The notes: generated by a model from the letters alone, not told the origin. Shown: positions 1 to 10,160, counted from the first letter of the stretch. The stretch: DNA of 64,000 bases from QWQI01 sp964608915 (GCA_964608915.1 CAZSQA010000015.1:67902-131901), one strand, 5' to 3'. Translations and numbers: made by a program.

Positions 1-410
1 CCGTCCCAGAACATCGTCCTGCCGTAAACGGTATTGATGACCGTCGGCGAATTCCGGCCGTTATTGGCGCCACCGATGCCGATCGTCGTGACCTGACCAT
101 CAGCCCAGCCCTTTTCAGGGTTGTGGCAGGTGGCGCAGCTCACTGTACCATTCAGCGAAACTCGGGGATCGAAATAGAGCTGCTTGCCAAGCTCGATCCG
201 GCCGACGGTCATCGGATTCGAAGCCGGGACCACGGCGTTGGGAGTCAGCGGCGGCAAGCCTTTGGGGGCCTGAATTTCCGCAGGCTGATCCTGAATCTTC
301 GAGAGGTCGGGTATCGCGACGAACGGATCGGACGCCTCTTGAAAAGCCCACGAAGGTTGACCGGTCAGCCCGAGAAGGGCCAGACCGGCGAGCCATGATT
401 TTCTGAACAT
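1..410 (-). CDS. Di-haem cytochrome c peroxidase family protein, N-terminal part (cut by window edge)
   Basis: About 136 N-terminal residues are present and the rest lies left of the window. The product starts with a signal peptide (MFRKSWLAGLALLGLTGQPSW, then A-F) and so is exported. It then shows the family pattern G-x-x-L-Y-F-D-P-R-V-S, followed by a haem-c site SCATCHNPEKGWAD near residue 100 and a run of Gly/Asn ending in NSPTVINT. This layout is that of the MauG/CcpA di-haem peroxidase superfamily, which reduces peroxides or oxidises small substrates in the periplasm. The second haem site, needed to separate CcpA from MauG-like members, is outside the window. The ATG at 410 is chosen because it directly precedes the signal peptide. 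Confidence 0.85.
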   Translation of the reverse strand, partial: MFRKSWLAGLALLGLTGQPSWAFQEASDPFVAIPDLSKIQDQPAEIQAPKGLPPLTPNAVVPASNPMTVGRIELGKQLYFDPRVSLNGTVSCATCHNPEKGWADGQVTTIGIGGANNGRNSPTVINTVYGRTMFWD

Positions 411-530
411 CGGACATTTGCTCCGAAAGTCTATCCGCAGCGACCAATATGAAGGACCACACCAAGGTCACATATTGCTCTCAAGTTGTATTCGACAGGG
501 GACCGATCGCCAAGGGAAAAAGCGGAGAAA

Positions 531-902
531 TCACTTTTTGCCGGTCACGAGCACTTCGGCGTTGCGATGCGCCATGTCGACCAGGTCGTCCCAGTGCTTC
601 TCGACATATTCCGGAGGTCCACCTTTCAGGGCGACGTGCAGGGCTACTTCCTGAGTAGGCACCATGTCGATCGCGTCCCACGGGCAAACCTGGGCGCAGT
701 GCTTGCAGCCGATGCAGCGGTCCAGGTCGATGTCGCACCAGCCCTGAACGCTAGAAAACTCTTCGCCGGGAACCTTGTAGATGCACTCGACCGGACAGAC
801 CTCGACACATGCTTCGCAGCCCGTGCAGCCGTCGGCATGAATGACGGCCATGATCTTGGGAACGACCTTGCGAGGTTTGCCCGCCAACGACTTGCCGGCC
901 AT
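531..902 (-). CDS. 2[4Fe-4S] ferredoxin
   Basis: A 123-residue soluble electron carrier. Two cluster motifs are intact: CTGCEACVEVCP, then after about 25 residues CIGCKHCAQVCP, the layout of bacterial-type 2[4Fe-4S] ferredoxins. The tail after the second cluster (about 45 residues, HVALKGGPPEYVEKHWDDL) is longer than in clostridial ferredoxins and resembles planctomycete and other 'ferredoxin family' proteins. The start at 902 is preferred because an AAGGTG Shine-Dalgarno lies about 9 nt upstream. An ATG at 851 (MAVIHADG) would give the minimal domain, and an upstream frame reaches 974. The redox partner is not identifiable from the neighbours. Confidence 0.88.
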   Translation of the reverse strand: MAGKSLAGKPRKVVPKIMAVIHADGCTGCEACVEVCPVECIYKVPGEEFSSVQGWCDIDLDRCIGCKHCAQVCPWDAIDMVPTQEVALHVALKGGPPEYVEKHWDDLVDMAHRNAEVLVTGKK

Positions 903-1022
903 TTCGATGATCACCTTTCGAATGCTGGACGTGGACCGATCGCGAAACTGGCGGAAGACCGATACGCTCGCCACGCCCGATAAGGCAGATTATCGGTCAA
1001 GACACGCGTCCGGTCAAGCGAA

Positions 1023-4000
1023 TCAGGGCGCGGGCTTCGCCGGTTCGCCCGGCGCGGGCTTCGTCCCCACCCCCGGCACGGCAGGAATCGATGCCTCGGG
1101 TACCGACACGCCAGCCGCGGGGGCGGCCGCAGCGGGCTCGCCCGTGGCCTTTTTCGCTGCGGGCACAGGCTTGCCCAATTTCTCAAGATAGTACCGGACG
1201 ATCGGGCCGAATTCCGCTTCAGGTTCCCGGCTCAGGGAATTCGTGAACGATTCCGCCGCCGCACCCGGTGAACCGCTTTCGAGCTGGATCAGCCCCAGCT
1301 CGAACTGACGCACCGCCACGGCCCGTAACTGGTCCGGCAGTTCCATGAAAGTCCGGGTCGCCGATCCGAGTTCGCCGGAAAGCCAGAGCTGGCCAGCCAT
1401 CAGGCCCCGTCGCATCTCGTCAAGCCGCGCCACGGGAATCGACTCGTTGCCCCATCCGAAAACCGCGCCGGCATAATCGCCCAACAGCGCCAAAACCAGC
1501 CCCTGCCTGTACTTGCTGATCCCGGCCGAAGGCTCCATGCCGGTCGTGCCGACATTGCTCACGAACGTGATCGCCTGATCCGGCATCCCCATCTGGCAGT
1601 AAAGGTCGATCAGAATCGGCAGGATCACGTCCGGGCTCGATCCCGTCCGTTCCGCGTCCCGCAGATCCGGCAGCGCCGTATTCACCATGCCCAGCCCCAG
1701 AGCCCGATTGATGCGGACCATCGGATTGGCCTGCTCTTCGAGACTCATCGAACTCATCTCGGTTTCCATCTGTTCGAGTGCCTGGTTCATCTGGGCAAGC
1801 TGCGAACGCCGTTCCGCCGCCATCGCGGCTTCCGGATCGAGATCCAGCGAAATCCGCAAATGATCTCGTGCCAGATCGACGAAATTCGCCAGAAGCATCA
1901 ACTGCGCCATCTCGGCATGCATCGAAGCGAGGTAAACCCGCTCTTCGCTCATGACCGGATTCGGCGGAGAAGTCTCGATCGCGAAATGCAGTGCCGCGAC
2001 CCGCTGCCGGTACCGCAGGCCCAGGGGATTCGGACCCGCCTGAAGCGATATGATCTGCGGCGTATTCTCAGGCGTGAGAGCGAGCCCCGCCATCAACGCA
2101 AGTTCCTGGACATGCAACGACCTGTAGGCATCGGCCAGAATGCGGTATCCCTGAGATTGATCAGGCTTTACGGCGATCGCGCGACGCGCTTCTCGAATCG
2201 CCGCCATCGCTTGTGCGGGCGTCGGAATGCGCGGTGTGGCCGCATCGGTCGCCGTGCCTGGCGGAATCAGCCATCTCAAGGCCGCCTGTGCGTGCGGCTG
2301 CACCAGAGCCATCGACTTGCTGGCGATGACCTGATCCAGAGCGCTCGTGAACGCCGGCGGACGGTCGAACGCCGGCAACTGCTCTTCCTGACGGTAAACG
2401 ATCCGGTCCGCGTCCAGTATCCGTGACTTGAAATAGGCCAGATCCCCCGCCGGAGCATCGGAGCGGCCGAACATCGCCACCACGCCGTCGTCGTAGAACG
2501 GAATCCAGTTCGGGCTGGCATAAAGCCTCGAAAGGGTCAGCGGTGCCTCTCGTTCCGTGAACGTGCTCATCGCCTGAATCATCACGGTCGAAATTCCGTG
2601 CTTGTCCAGAATCGGCTTCCAGGCCTCGACGTCGTCGTCACGCAGCGCTTCCCGAAGCTTGTCCCGCTCGGCGAAGAGCGTATCGCCGAACAGGTTGCGC
2701 CGGTTGTCGATGTAAGTCTTCCGCGCGGGAAACGCTTTCCACATCAGGGCGTCGCCCTGCGATGCGTTCCAGTTGAACACCTGCCCCTTGATCTCGGCCT
2801 TATTGAGAAACTCGGCCGATTCGAACGCGAACCGGTCCGGATCGAAACCCAGGCCGAACGTCGGCGATGCCAGCGGCAAGCCATAGCCGGTTATGTGCAC
2901 CACCGCGAGACCGAACAGGGCCAGGATCGTCAGCCCCCGGCCGCCGATCGAAAACGTCGCCCATTTCCAGCCCAGGTGGCCCTCCGAACCGAACGCATCG
3001 GCGAACCACTCTTCCAGGTTCAAGCCTACGATCACGGCCAGAACGATCGTGAAATCGCCCGCGAACCGGTACCAGATTCCCCAGGCCAAAGCCGCGGCGA
3101 CGAACGCCAGAAACCGTTCGAGCCGGAACCGGTCCGAGTTGAGCCAGAACGAAACTGCCCCGATGACGGACAACAGGGCAAGCAGCATCATGTATTGGAG
3201 CCGTATGTTGTCGGGGAGCGTGATCGACCCGAGCGGGTTCCCCGGCAGCATCGTGTACTGATTCGCAAGCCGGAACAAAGCCCCGAACCCGAAAATCGTC
3301 CAGGGGTTGACCAGACAGGCCAGAACCGACGCTCCGACAGGAACGGCCAGAGACTTACCGGCCACGGGGGGATCCAGCTTGCCCCCTGCCAGGCACAAAC
3401 CGGCCGTCCAGGCCACAAGAATCAGCAGGCCGAATCCGGCCGACGGAGCGAAATTCATCCAGACGACGAACAGCGCCGGAATCCCCCAGGCCAGCCTGGG
3501 CTTCTTGCCGTAGGTCACCAGAAACAGAAGTCGCAGCAGAACGGCCAGGCAAAGCAGGCCCCAGATCTCAGGCCCGACCAGCCCGGAACCGATCCGTTCG
3601 TAGATCGAAAGATAGATCACCGCGCCCAGCATGACGCAGCGTCCCCATAGCCCCTGACGCGTCGAGCCGATGCCCAGGAGCACCAGAAACGTCGCGAACC
3701 GGACGATCGCGTGCAGAATCGTGACGGCCGAGGCACCGTATTGCTCGGTCTTCTCAGCCGGAGCGAACGAACCGCCCAGCCCGTAAACGACATACGAGAC
3801 CGCTTCGTAAGCCCAGCCCAGGTTGATCCACCGACTGCCTTCGGCCGTATAAGAAAATGGATCCTTCGTCGCCGGGAACCCGTTGGAAAGCGTATAAGCC
3901 CCGCTGCGCAAAGACGACCAGACGGAACTGTCCTCGACCAGGCTCAGGCTCGTCACGAACGCCAGAACCAGAAGCCCGGCCGCGACATAGAGATTGTAAT

Positions 4001-4124
4001 ACCGGTTCCATTCGACGACCTTCTCGGCCGTCCAGGGCTCGGGCGGCTTTTTCTCTGTCGCCGCAGTCGCATCGCCCTGAGATTGCACCGGGTCTTCGTT
4101 CGTCTGGGTGGTGTCGCTGGACAT
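1023..4124 (-). CDS. Large polytopic membrane protein with C-terminal TPR region
   Basis: Product of 1033 residues. The first 30 or so are polar (Thr/Gln/Glu rich). About nine or ten hydrophobic spans follow between residues 40 and 420, including FVVWMNFAPSAGFGLLILVA, a pattern like the GT-C/PMT-like polytopic proteins of planctomycetes. A soluble domain then begins around EFLNKAEIKGQVFNW and KTYIDNRRNLFG. The last 450 residues are Ala/Leu-rich helical repeats of TPR type (EARRAIAVKPDQSQGYRILA; LLGDYAGAVFGWGNESIP) ending in a Pro/Ala-rich tail. No catalytic motif was identified, so function is unknown; a glycosyltransferase-like or assembly scaffold role is a guess. Start: ATG at 4124; an in-frame TTG at 4157 would add 11 residues. 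No strong Shine-Dalgarno is seen. Confidence 0.75.
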   Translation of the reverse strand: MSSDTTQTNEDPVQSQGDATAATEKKPPEPWTAEKVVEWNRYYNLYVAAGLLVLAFVTSLSLVEDSSVWSSLRSGAYTLSNGFPATKDPFSYTAEGSRWINLGWAYEAVSYVVYGLGGSFAPAEKTEQYGASAVTILHAIVRFATFLVLLGIGSTRQGLWGRCVMLGAVIYLSIYERIGSGLVGPEIWGLLCLAVLLRLLFLVTYGKKPRLAWGIPALFVVWMNFAPSAGFGLLILVAWTAGLCLAGGKLDPPVAGKSLAVPVGASVLACLVNPWTIFGFGALFRLANQYTMLPGNPLGSITLPDNIRLQYMMLLALLSVIGAVSFWLNSDRFRLERFLAFVAAALAWGIWYRFAGDFTIVLAVIVGLNLEEWFADAFGSEGHLGWKWATFSIGGRGLTILALFGLAVVHITGYGLPLASPTFGLGFDPDRFAFESAEFLNKAEIKGQVFNWNASQGDALMWKAFPARKTYIDNRRNLFGDTLFAERDKLREALRDDDVEAWKPILDKHGISTVMIQAMSTFTEREAPLTLSRLYASPNWIPFYDDGVVAMFGRSDAPAGDLAYFKSRILDADRIVYRQEEQLPAFDRPPAFTSALDQVIASKSMALVQPHAQAALRWLIPPGTATDAATPRIPTPAQAMAAIREARRAIAVKPDQSQGYRILADAYRSLHVQELALMAGLALTPENTPQIISLQAGPNPLGLRYRQRVAALHFAIETSPPNPVMSEERVYLASMHAEMAQLMLLANFVDLARDHLRISLDLDPEAAMAAERRSQLAQMNQALEQMETEMSSMSLEEQANPMVRINRALGLGMVNTALPDLRDAERTGSSPDVILPILIDLYCQMGMPDQAITFVSNVGTTGMEPSAGISKYRQGLVLALLGDYAGAVFGWGNESIPVARLDEMRRGLMAGQLWLSGELGSATRTFMELPDQLRAVAVRQFELGLIQLESGSPGAAAESFTNSLSREPEAEFGPIVRYYLEKLGKPVPAAKKATGEPAAAAPAAGVSVPEASIPAVPGVGTKPAPGEPAKPAP

Positions 4125-5137
4125 CGTTGGTTCTGACTTCGAGAGGTGATTCGACAACTCTTCGAAAACCGCCGCTCAATCAGGCGTGGAAGCCACACCC
4201 GGCTCGCGATTTTCGCCACGGTGACAGTCTGGAACTCTATTTCCGAATACTAAAGAACATAGACTCACGGAGCCGCGACGGTCAAGTGGCGAAGGCTGTC
4301 TCGTATGACCGGGATTCCGCCGAGGTCAATCCGAACGGCCCCGCCTGAAGTCACGCCCGGTACGATCGGCCCAACCACGGAAACGTGCAAGGGCGACATG
4401 GCCGTTGCGACCGGATCAAACCGCAAGTGCATCCGAAATCGCATTTTCCATGCGACCGATCCAGGCCTTCGGACCCTTCGAACCCGGGTGGCCCGCACGA
4501 TCGTCATTTCCTCTTTGGTTTCGAAAGCGTCGCATGACGACCAAACCCTGGCAACCGGAATTCGCCACAACACATTGAATGACAGCGGCTTCGACACGAA
4601 CTGCGAAACGGATTCGCCGAAGGTTACGAATCTCCCCGGATGACACTCGATATCTCGCCAAATATCGAAACGCACGTGATTTGCGATCACATTACGAAAC
4701 GAAACACGGTACTTCCATCCGATTCTTGCGGCTCATCCTCATTCGCCGGTTTCGAGCGAAGTACCCGTGCCGAACGTCTCGAAACCTGAAAGGCTCGAAA
4801 TCCGGATGCGCCGACCGGCAACCGTGCTTCGGAAATGTCTCGACCTTTTTGCCCGAATCACTTGCCCTGCAATCGGTTCGAGGCGAATTGCGAAACGGAT
4901 TCCCAGGGCGGATTCGGCCAGATCCCAAAATAGCCGGTGTCTTGAAGCTGAATTCGGGCGATAGTGTTCCGGGAAAGCTCGCGACCGATCTTTGGCAATT
5001 CGGCAGACTTTGGGTCGACGATCGCTGGAGGCGAATCATCGCGAACGTGGCCCGCCACGATGGAACGATCATGCCGGGTCTGCACGAATTTGCCTCGTTC
5101 CCGTGTCCACCGGTTCGAATCGACCTCTTGCAAGGAC
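4125..5137. other. Intergenic region of about 1 kb with no convincing gene
   Basis: All six frames give only Arg/Ser-rich, protein-unlike translations, and none has a good start. Base composition appears less GC-rich than the flanking genes. A 14-nt direct repeat (TGCGAAACGGATTC) occurs at 4602-4615 and 4889-4902. On the minus strand both copies read ESVSQF in short frames, which could hint at decayed coding sequence. No tRNA-like fold, IS terminal repeat or recognisable protein fragment was seen. Confidence 0.5.
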
Positions 5138-8122
5138 TTAACGAGGTGGTGCGGACGGGCTTTGAAGATACCGGAACAGGTCCCGGATTTCGTCGTCTTT
5201 CAGAGGATCGAGCAGCCCTTCGGGCATGAGCGAAACTTCGGAGAGTTTCACTTCCTCGATCTCGGCGTTGGTGACTTTCGTCGTTTTCCTTTCGGCGTCG
5301 ATGACGCTCAGCCCGGCGTCGTTGCGGTCGGCCAGAAGCCCATGCAGAACGCGACCGTCCTTGAGCGCGACCTGAACCGCCTGGTATTCGCTGCGAATCT
5401 GGGCGCTCGGATCGACCAGCGACGTCAGGAGGAAGTCAAGATTCCCCCTGTCCGCCCCGTTCAGCTCAGGGCCAAGGGCCGAACCGTCGCCAAAGAGCTG
5501 GTGACAATTCGCGCAGGTCTTCAGAAACACGGCGCGCCCGCGGGCCGCGAAGCCCTTGTCGCCTTCGGGCAGAATGCCCCGGATCTCCGCGATGCGGCGC
5601 ACCCGGGCCTCGCTCGTCGGCCGCAGAGGCCGCCCCCAGACCTTTTCGAGCAAGCCGCCGATCTCCCGATCGCCCAGCGAGTCGATCGCCTGGGCACCCT
5701 GTGCAGTCAGGCGCGATTTTTCGACTTTCCCTTCGGCGATCGCCGTGAGCAGGGCCTTCGCCCATGCCGGCCGTTTCGTGAGCAAGCTGATGGCCTGGGC
5801 CTGAATCGGGGCCGGCCACGTCTGCATTCTCGAGAGCACCTTGCTGGCCAGGGCCGGATCGTTCACCGCGCCTGCCTGGGCCAGCGCTTCGGTCACGAGC
5901 GGCACGGGCGTGGCGGGGTTTTCGATCAACTGGCCGAGATCCTGAGCGATCGCGGGATCTCCGGACGCTCCGAGCGATTTCAGCAGCGACTGCCGTAGAG
6001 CCGGATTCCGCTTTTCGTCGGCGATCATCGCCCGGGTGCGACGGACGGCATCCGGCTGGCCGAATTTGAGAGCCGCCCGGAACAGGTTCGTATCGGGTTC
6101 GCCCCTGGCCGCGGCCGATTCGATCGCCGCCCGCCAGTGTTCGGTCGGCTTCGCCGAGGCGGTTGCCCCCTGCTCCAGCTCGGCTTCGACGATCTTCCGC
6201 CGATCCGGGCCGAGGCGGTCGTAAATCGTCCAGAGCCGGTCCCAGTCCTCGGTTTTGCCCCTGGCCACGAGCATCCTGGCCAGCCTGGGCAGAAGCGTCT
6301 GCACGACGACCGGCCGCTCCAGCACGGCGGAACCGGGCAGCCACTCCATCAGAATTTCCGGATGCTCGAGAAAATGGGCCTGCAGCGTCCACCAGACGGT
6401 CAGCGGGATCATCGGATCTATGAGGATATCGTCCCGTTCGGTCAATTTGGCCAGGATCGGCAGCATCATGCCGGTCGGCCAGCGGCGGCAACTGGCGGCG
6501 AGTTGAAGGAGCACCGGGGGCGACTTTTCCTCGAAGGCCAATTCTTCGAGCTTGTCTGCCAGGGCACGCGTCAGGATGTGGTCGTTGCCGAGGAACCGGA
6601 TCGTCCATTCGCGGATCGCGGGCGAACGATCGGCCAGCGACTCCATCGCGAACCGGGCATCGATCGGCCCCATCGACCCGAGAGCCCAGAGCGACCTCAG
6701 CCGGGTTTCGTCGTCAAGATCCTGAGACCTCACATTCCGCATCAGCGGCTCAAGGGCCGATGCGTCGGCCCGGAACAGCAGCTCCTCACGCGCCTGGCGG
6801 GCGAAGAAATCGCTGGGCCCGGCCAGGCGGGCGATCAGCTGGTCGGTCGTTTCGCGGGTCAGGTCATACTTCGGCCCTCCCGGCGTTCCCTTCAGTGCGA
6901 CGCGATAGATCCGGCCGTTGGTCTTGTCCCAGTTGTCGCGCGGGTCAAGGTGGCTGGCGCGTCGGTCGTACCAGTCCACGACATAGACGGCGTCGTCGGG
7001 GCCGGTCAGCAGATCGATCGGACGGAACCACGGATCGTCGGCATCGATCAGGGTCGTCCCGAACTTGCCCTTGAACGTTGACCCGAGCGGCTCGGTGTCA
7101 TGCCTGTAAACCCCGTTCGACAAGAGATTTCCGCCGATAAACGAGTTCATGTATTCCGGCGGCAGGGCTTTGCCGCGATAGATGATGCCGCCGGGCGTGA
7201 CGTGGCCGCCCTTTTTCGGGCCATCGTAGGCGATAGCGTCGAAATAACCGTACGCGTAAGGATTATGCAGCGGGCCATGTTTGGAGAACCCCTTCCAGTA
7301 ATAACCGCCCTGGGTCATATGGAAGGTGATGAAGGCCCCGTTCGAGGAGCCGAACGCCTGGCCGGTGCGATCGAAGTCAAGCCCCCAGGTGTTGCCGCCG
7401 CCTTCCGCAAACAGCTCGAAACGCTTGCCAGGAAAGTGATACCGCCAGATGCCCTGCTGGAATTCGTTGCCCTGGATGCGGGCGGTGACGGTCGACCCCT
7501 GTGCGCCGTAGAGCCATCCGTCCGGGCCCCAGGCCAGGCTGTTGACGACGGCATGGGCGTCCTGCAGGCCGAAGCCCGAGAGCAGCACTTCCGGGTCGCC
7601 GTCGGGGCGGTCGTCGTGATTCTTGTCGGCATAATAGAGAAGATAGGGTGCCTGGCCGATGAAGACGCCGTCATAACCCACGGCGATCGCCGAGGCCAGG
7701 TTCAGCCCTTCCATAAAGGTCGTGACCTTGTCGGCCTTGCCGTCGCCGTCGGTGTCCTCGAGAATCTTGATGCGATCCTTGCCGCGCGGCCCTCGCGGGG
7801 GCGGTTCGGGAAACTTGTCGTATTCCGTCCGCAGGTAGACGTCGACCGTGACCGGCTTAAGCCCTTCGGGAACGGGGTATTGCAGATACTCGATGACCCA
7901 GAGTCGTCCCTTGTGATCCCAGCAGGCCGCGACAGGCTGGCGGATATCGGGCTCCGAGGCGAACACGTTCACGGCGATTCCGTCGGGCACTTTCATCCGC
8001 CTGGCGGCCTCCTCCGGCGCATAGCCCTGAGCGTTCGCAGCGGCCGGAATCGCCAGGGCGATCGCCGCGATACGCAGCGTTACGGCCACAAAAAGATGAA
8101 GTGGTCGAAGTGAATCGGTCAT
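5138..8122 (-). CDS. Membrane-bound dehydrogenase domain / HEAT / PVC-type haem-binding protein
   Basis: A 994-residue exported protein with a signal peptide (FVAVTLRIAAIALAIPAAANA). Residues about 40-430 form a six-bladed sorbosone/glucose-dehydrogenase-like propeller of the 'putative membrane-bound dehydrogenase' family (PDGIAVNVFASEPDIRQPVA; ILEDTDGDGKADKVTTF; AVYVVDWYDRRASHLDPRD). Residues about 430-830 are helical HEAT-like repeats. The C-terminal 130 residues are the Planctomycetes/Verrucomicrobia haem domain, with the single CANCH site near residue 870 followed by LFGDGSALGPELNGADRGN and EYQAVQVALKDGRVLHG. The family is very common in planctomycetes, and its substrate (probably a sugar or polyol) is unknown. 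The protein is periplasmic or membrane-associated. No Shine-Dalgarno is seen at the ATG. Confidence 0.92.
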   Translation of the reverse strand: MTDSLRPLHLFVAVTLRIAAIALAIPAAANAQGYAPEEAARRMKVPDGIAVNVFASEPDIRQPVAACWDHKGRLWVIEYLQYPVPEGLKPVTVDVYLRTEYDKFPEPPPRGPRGKDRIKILEDTDGDGKADKVTTFMEGLNLASAIAVGYDGVFIGQAPYLLYYADKNHDDRPDGDPEVLLSGFGLQDAHAVVNSLAWGPDGWLYGAQGSTVTARIQGNEFQQGIWRYHFPGKRFELFAEGGGNTWGLDFDRTGQAFGSSNGAFITFHMTQGGYYWKGFSKHGPLHNPYAYGYFDAIAYDGPKKGGHVTPGGIIYRGKALPPEYMNSFIGGNLLSNGVYRHDTEPLGSTFKGKFGTTLIDADDPWFRPIDLLTGPDDAVYVVDWYDRRASHLDPRDNWDKTNGRIYRVALKGTPGGPKYDLTRETTDQLIARLAGPSDFFARQAREELLFRADASALEPLMRNVRSQDLDDETRLRSLWALGSMGPIDARFAMESLADRSPAIREWTIRFLGNDHILTRALADKLEELAFEEKSPPVLLQLAASCRRWPTGMMLPILAKLTERDDILIDPMIPLTVWWTLQAHFLEHPEILMEWLPGSAVLERPVVVQTLLPRLARMLVARGKTEDWDRLWTIYDRLGPDRRKIVEAELEQGATASAKPTEHWRAAIESAAARGEPDTNLFRAALKFGQPDAVRRTRAMIADEKRNPALRQSLLKSLGASGDPAIAQDLGQLIENPATPVPLVTEALAQAGAVNDPALASKVLSRMQTWPAPIQAQAISLLTKRPAWAKALLTAIAEGKVEKSRLTAQGAQAIDSLGDREIGGLLEKVWGRPLRPTSEARVRRIAEIRGILPEGDKGFAARGRAVFLKTCANCHQLFGDGSALGPELNGADRGNLDFLLTSLVDPSAQIRSEYQAVQVALKDGRVLHGLLADRNDAGLSVIDAERKTTKVTNAEIEEVKLSEVSLMPEGLLDPLKDDEIRDLFRYLQSPSAPPR

Positions 8123-8414
8123 CGGCTAGTGCGTTCCGTGATGGGGAGGCGTTGTCGGTTCGCTCGAAGGATCTGGTCAGGCCGGGCGATCGGTCGGTGC
8201 GATCGACGCGGGATCCATGTTCGATCCGACCGATCAGGCGGGCAATTGTCAAAGATTCTAAGACGGGAACGGAGACGGCGAAACAGGCAAGCTCTCCGAA
8301 TCTCGAACTTTCGCCGATCGCTTTCTTCGGCATTCACCTGATAATAATACCGAAAGGCACGCCAATCCCCTGCACCGGTAACGAAAGTCCATTGTCACGA
8401 TCAGGATTTCGCCG

Positions 8415-9032
8415 ATGACTGTCCCGCGAACGGACGCCGGTCCGATTCAACCCGAGCCGCTGATTCTCGCGAGCGGTTCGCCGCGCCGGTCGGAACTGCT
8501 GAAAAAAGCTGGCGTGCGGTTCCGCGTGCAGCCGTCGGGGTTCGACGAACCCGATCCGGCGGCGGATCAGGACGTGCGGCATTACGTTTCGCAGCTCGCC
8601 TGGAACAAAGCCTGGGACGTCGCCCGGCACGAGCGTTCCGGCTGGATCCTGGCGGCGGACACGGCCGGCGATCTCGACGGACTGGCGCTCAACAAGCCGA
8701 TCGACCGCGCCGATGCCGAACGGATGCTGCGGCTGCAGGAAGGCCGAGAGATCGCCATTCACACGGGCGTTTGCCTGATGCGGGCCGGCGGGCGTTTCTG
8801 GCACGGGTTCGTCGAGACTTCGGTGATCCGGATGCGTCCATTGACCGACGCGGAGCGGCTCGCGTATCTTGAATCTGGCCATTGGGAAGGTAAGGCCGGG
8901 GCTTACGGCGTTCAGGACGACGACCCGATCGTCACCACCGTTTCCGGCACATGGTCGAACGTCGTCGGTCTGCCGCTCGAATCGGTCCTGCAGCTTTTCG
9001 AACGCTGCGCCGGAACGATTGCCCCGGCATGA
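8415..9032 (+). CDS. maf: Maf family nucleotide pyrophosphatase
   Basis: A 205-residue cytosolic enzyme of the Maf/HAM1-like fold that hydrolyses non-canonical or bulk NTPs to NMP and pyrophosphate (house-cleaning). It shows the signature LILASGSPRRSELLKKAG at residues 17-34, the catalytic Asp in WILAADTAGDLDG, NKPIDRADAERML, HTGVCLMRAG, and the C-terminal WEGKAGAYGVQDDDPIV. Length matches the family (about 190-210). The segment after the catalytic Asp (AGDLDGLALNKP) departs from the usual TVV...LGKP, so the subfamily (dTTP/UTP or m7GTP type) cannot be assigned. The stop overlaps a possible ATGA start (9029) in the frame of the following peptidase gene. Confidence 0.9.
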   Translation: MTVPRTDAGPIQPEPLILASGSPRRSELLKKAGVRFRVQPSGFDEPDPAADQDVRHYVSQLAWNKAWDVARHERSGWILAADTAGDLDGLALNKPIDRADAERMLRLQEGREIAIHTGVCLMRAGGRFWHGFVETSVIRMRPLTDAERLAYLESGHWEGKAGAYGVQDDDPIVTTVSGTWSNVVGLPLESVLQLFERCAGTIAPA

Positions 9033-9073
9033 CGGGTATGGATTGTGTCACCTGCACGGGACCGTCACGTCAT

Positions 9074-10111
9074 ATGAACATGAAACGCACCGACATTTTC
9101 GCCGTCTTGCGGCACCGTTCGCTCCCCTGGGTTCTCGTGGCCGCCGGAGCGATCGTCTGGATGCTGGCCGACCGAAGTCACGGAAACCACGGTATCCTGA
9201 TGCGACCCGCCGAAGCCCAGGAACCCTCACGGCCCCTCAAACCCGCCGCCGTCGACGGGGCCAGGGCACTCGGTTATCTGAAGAAGATCTGCGACATCGG
9301 CCCTCGGCCGGCGGGGTCCGAGGCCAACACCCGTCAGCGTGTCATGGTGGCCGAGCTGTGGAAAGCCAACGGCCTGACTGTCACCGAGCAGCCCTTCACG
9401 GCGATCGACCCGGTCAGCCGCGAGTCGAAGAACCTCGTCAACCTGATCGGTTCCTGGAAGCCGGAACGCACCAAGCGGGTCGTTATCGGCGCCCACTACG
9501 ACACCCGCCCGTTCCCGGACGAAGAGCCTGATCCGAACAAGCGCCGCGGCCGGTTCATCGGGGCCAATGACGGCGCCTCGGGCGTCGCCCTGCTGATGGA
9601 GCTCTCGCACCATCTACCCAAGATGGAAACCGAGTGGGGCGTCGATTTTGTCCTGTTCGACGGCGAAGAGCTGGTCTATGGCCGCAACGGCGATTACTTC
9701 CTCGGCTCGCGTCATTTCGCACGCAAGTATCTGGCCGACAAGAAAACGCGGAAATGGACGTACGAAGCCGGCCTGATCCTCGACATGGTCGCCGACAAGG
9801 ACCTGCTCATCGAGCAGGAACAATACAGCCTGGAATATGCCGGGCAAGTCGTCCGCAGCGTCTGGGACACCGCACGCCTGATGGGTGAGAAGCGATTCCA
9901 GGCCTCGATCGGTTCCGCCGTGCTCGATGACCACATCCCGCTGAACCAGGCCGGAATTCCGACGGCCGACATCATCGACTTCGACTATCCCCACTGGCAT
10001 ACGATCGAAGACACTGCCGACAAATGCTCGGGCGAAAGCATGGCGGCCGTTGGCAGAGTCGTGTCCGCCTGGCTGGAACTGGGGCCTTCGGCCGTCAAGT
10101 CGAGGCGCTGA
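9074..10111 (+). CDS. M28 family zinc peptidase / glutaminyl cyclase-like
   Basis: A 345-residue exported or membrane-anchored protein: N-terminal hydrophobic helix LPWVLVAAGAIVWMLAD, then a mature region beginning near PAEAQEPSRPLKP. The M28 metal-site elements are in order: GAHYDTRPF (His, Asp), GANDGASG (bridging Asp), DGEELV (catalytic and ligand Glu), ILDMVADKD (Asp) and PHWHTIEDT (last His). The HTIEDT ending and FIGANDGASG resemble bacterial glutaminyl-peptide cyclotransferases as well as aminopeptidases, so the reaction (N-terminal Gln cyclisation or aminopeptidase) is open. The start is uncertain: 9074 gives a clean signal anchor, while ATG 9029 overlaps the maf stop as ATGA and would add 15 residues. 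Confidence 0.85.
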   Translation: MNMKRTDIFAVLRHRSLPWVLVAAGAIVWMLADRSHGNHGILMRPAEAQEPSRPLKPAAVDGARALGYLKKICDIGPRPAGSEANTRQRVMVAELWKANGLTVTEQPFTAIDPVSRESKNLVNLIGSWKPERTKRVVIGAHYDTRPFPDEEPDPNKRRGRFIGANDGASGVALLMELSHHLPKMETEWGVDFVLFDGEELVYGRNGDYFLGSRHFARKYLADKKTRKWTYEAGLILDMVADKDLLIEQEQYSLEYAGQVVRSVWDTARLMGEKRFQASIGSAVLDDHIPLNQAGIPTADIIDFDYPHWHTIEDTADKCSGESMAAVGRVVSAWLELGPSAVKSRR

Positions 10112-10160
10112 GGCAACCCCCGTGGACTCAGCGGACTCGCCCTCGACAGACGTAAGGCTC

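Noticed and set aside
4579..5229. Possible gene in the 4-5 kb gap
   Set aside because: Arg/Ser-rich translation, no domain, no ribosome site, and it runs into the 3' end of the opposite-strand dehydrogenase gene.
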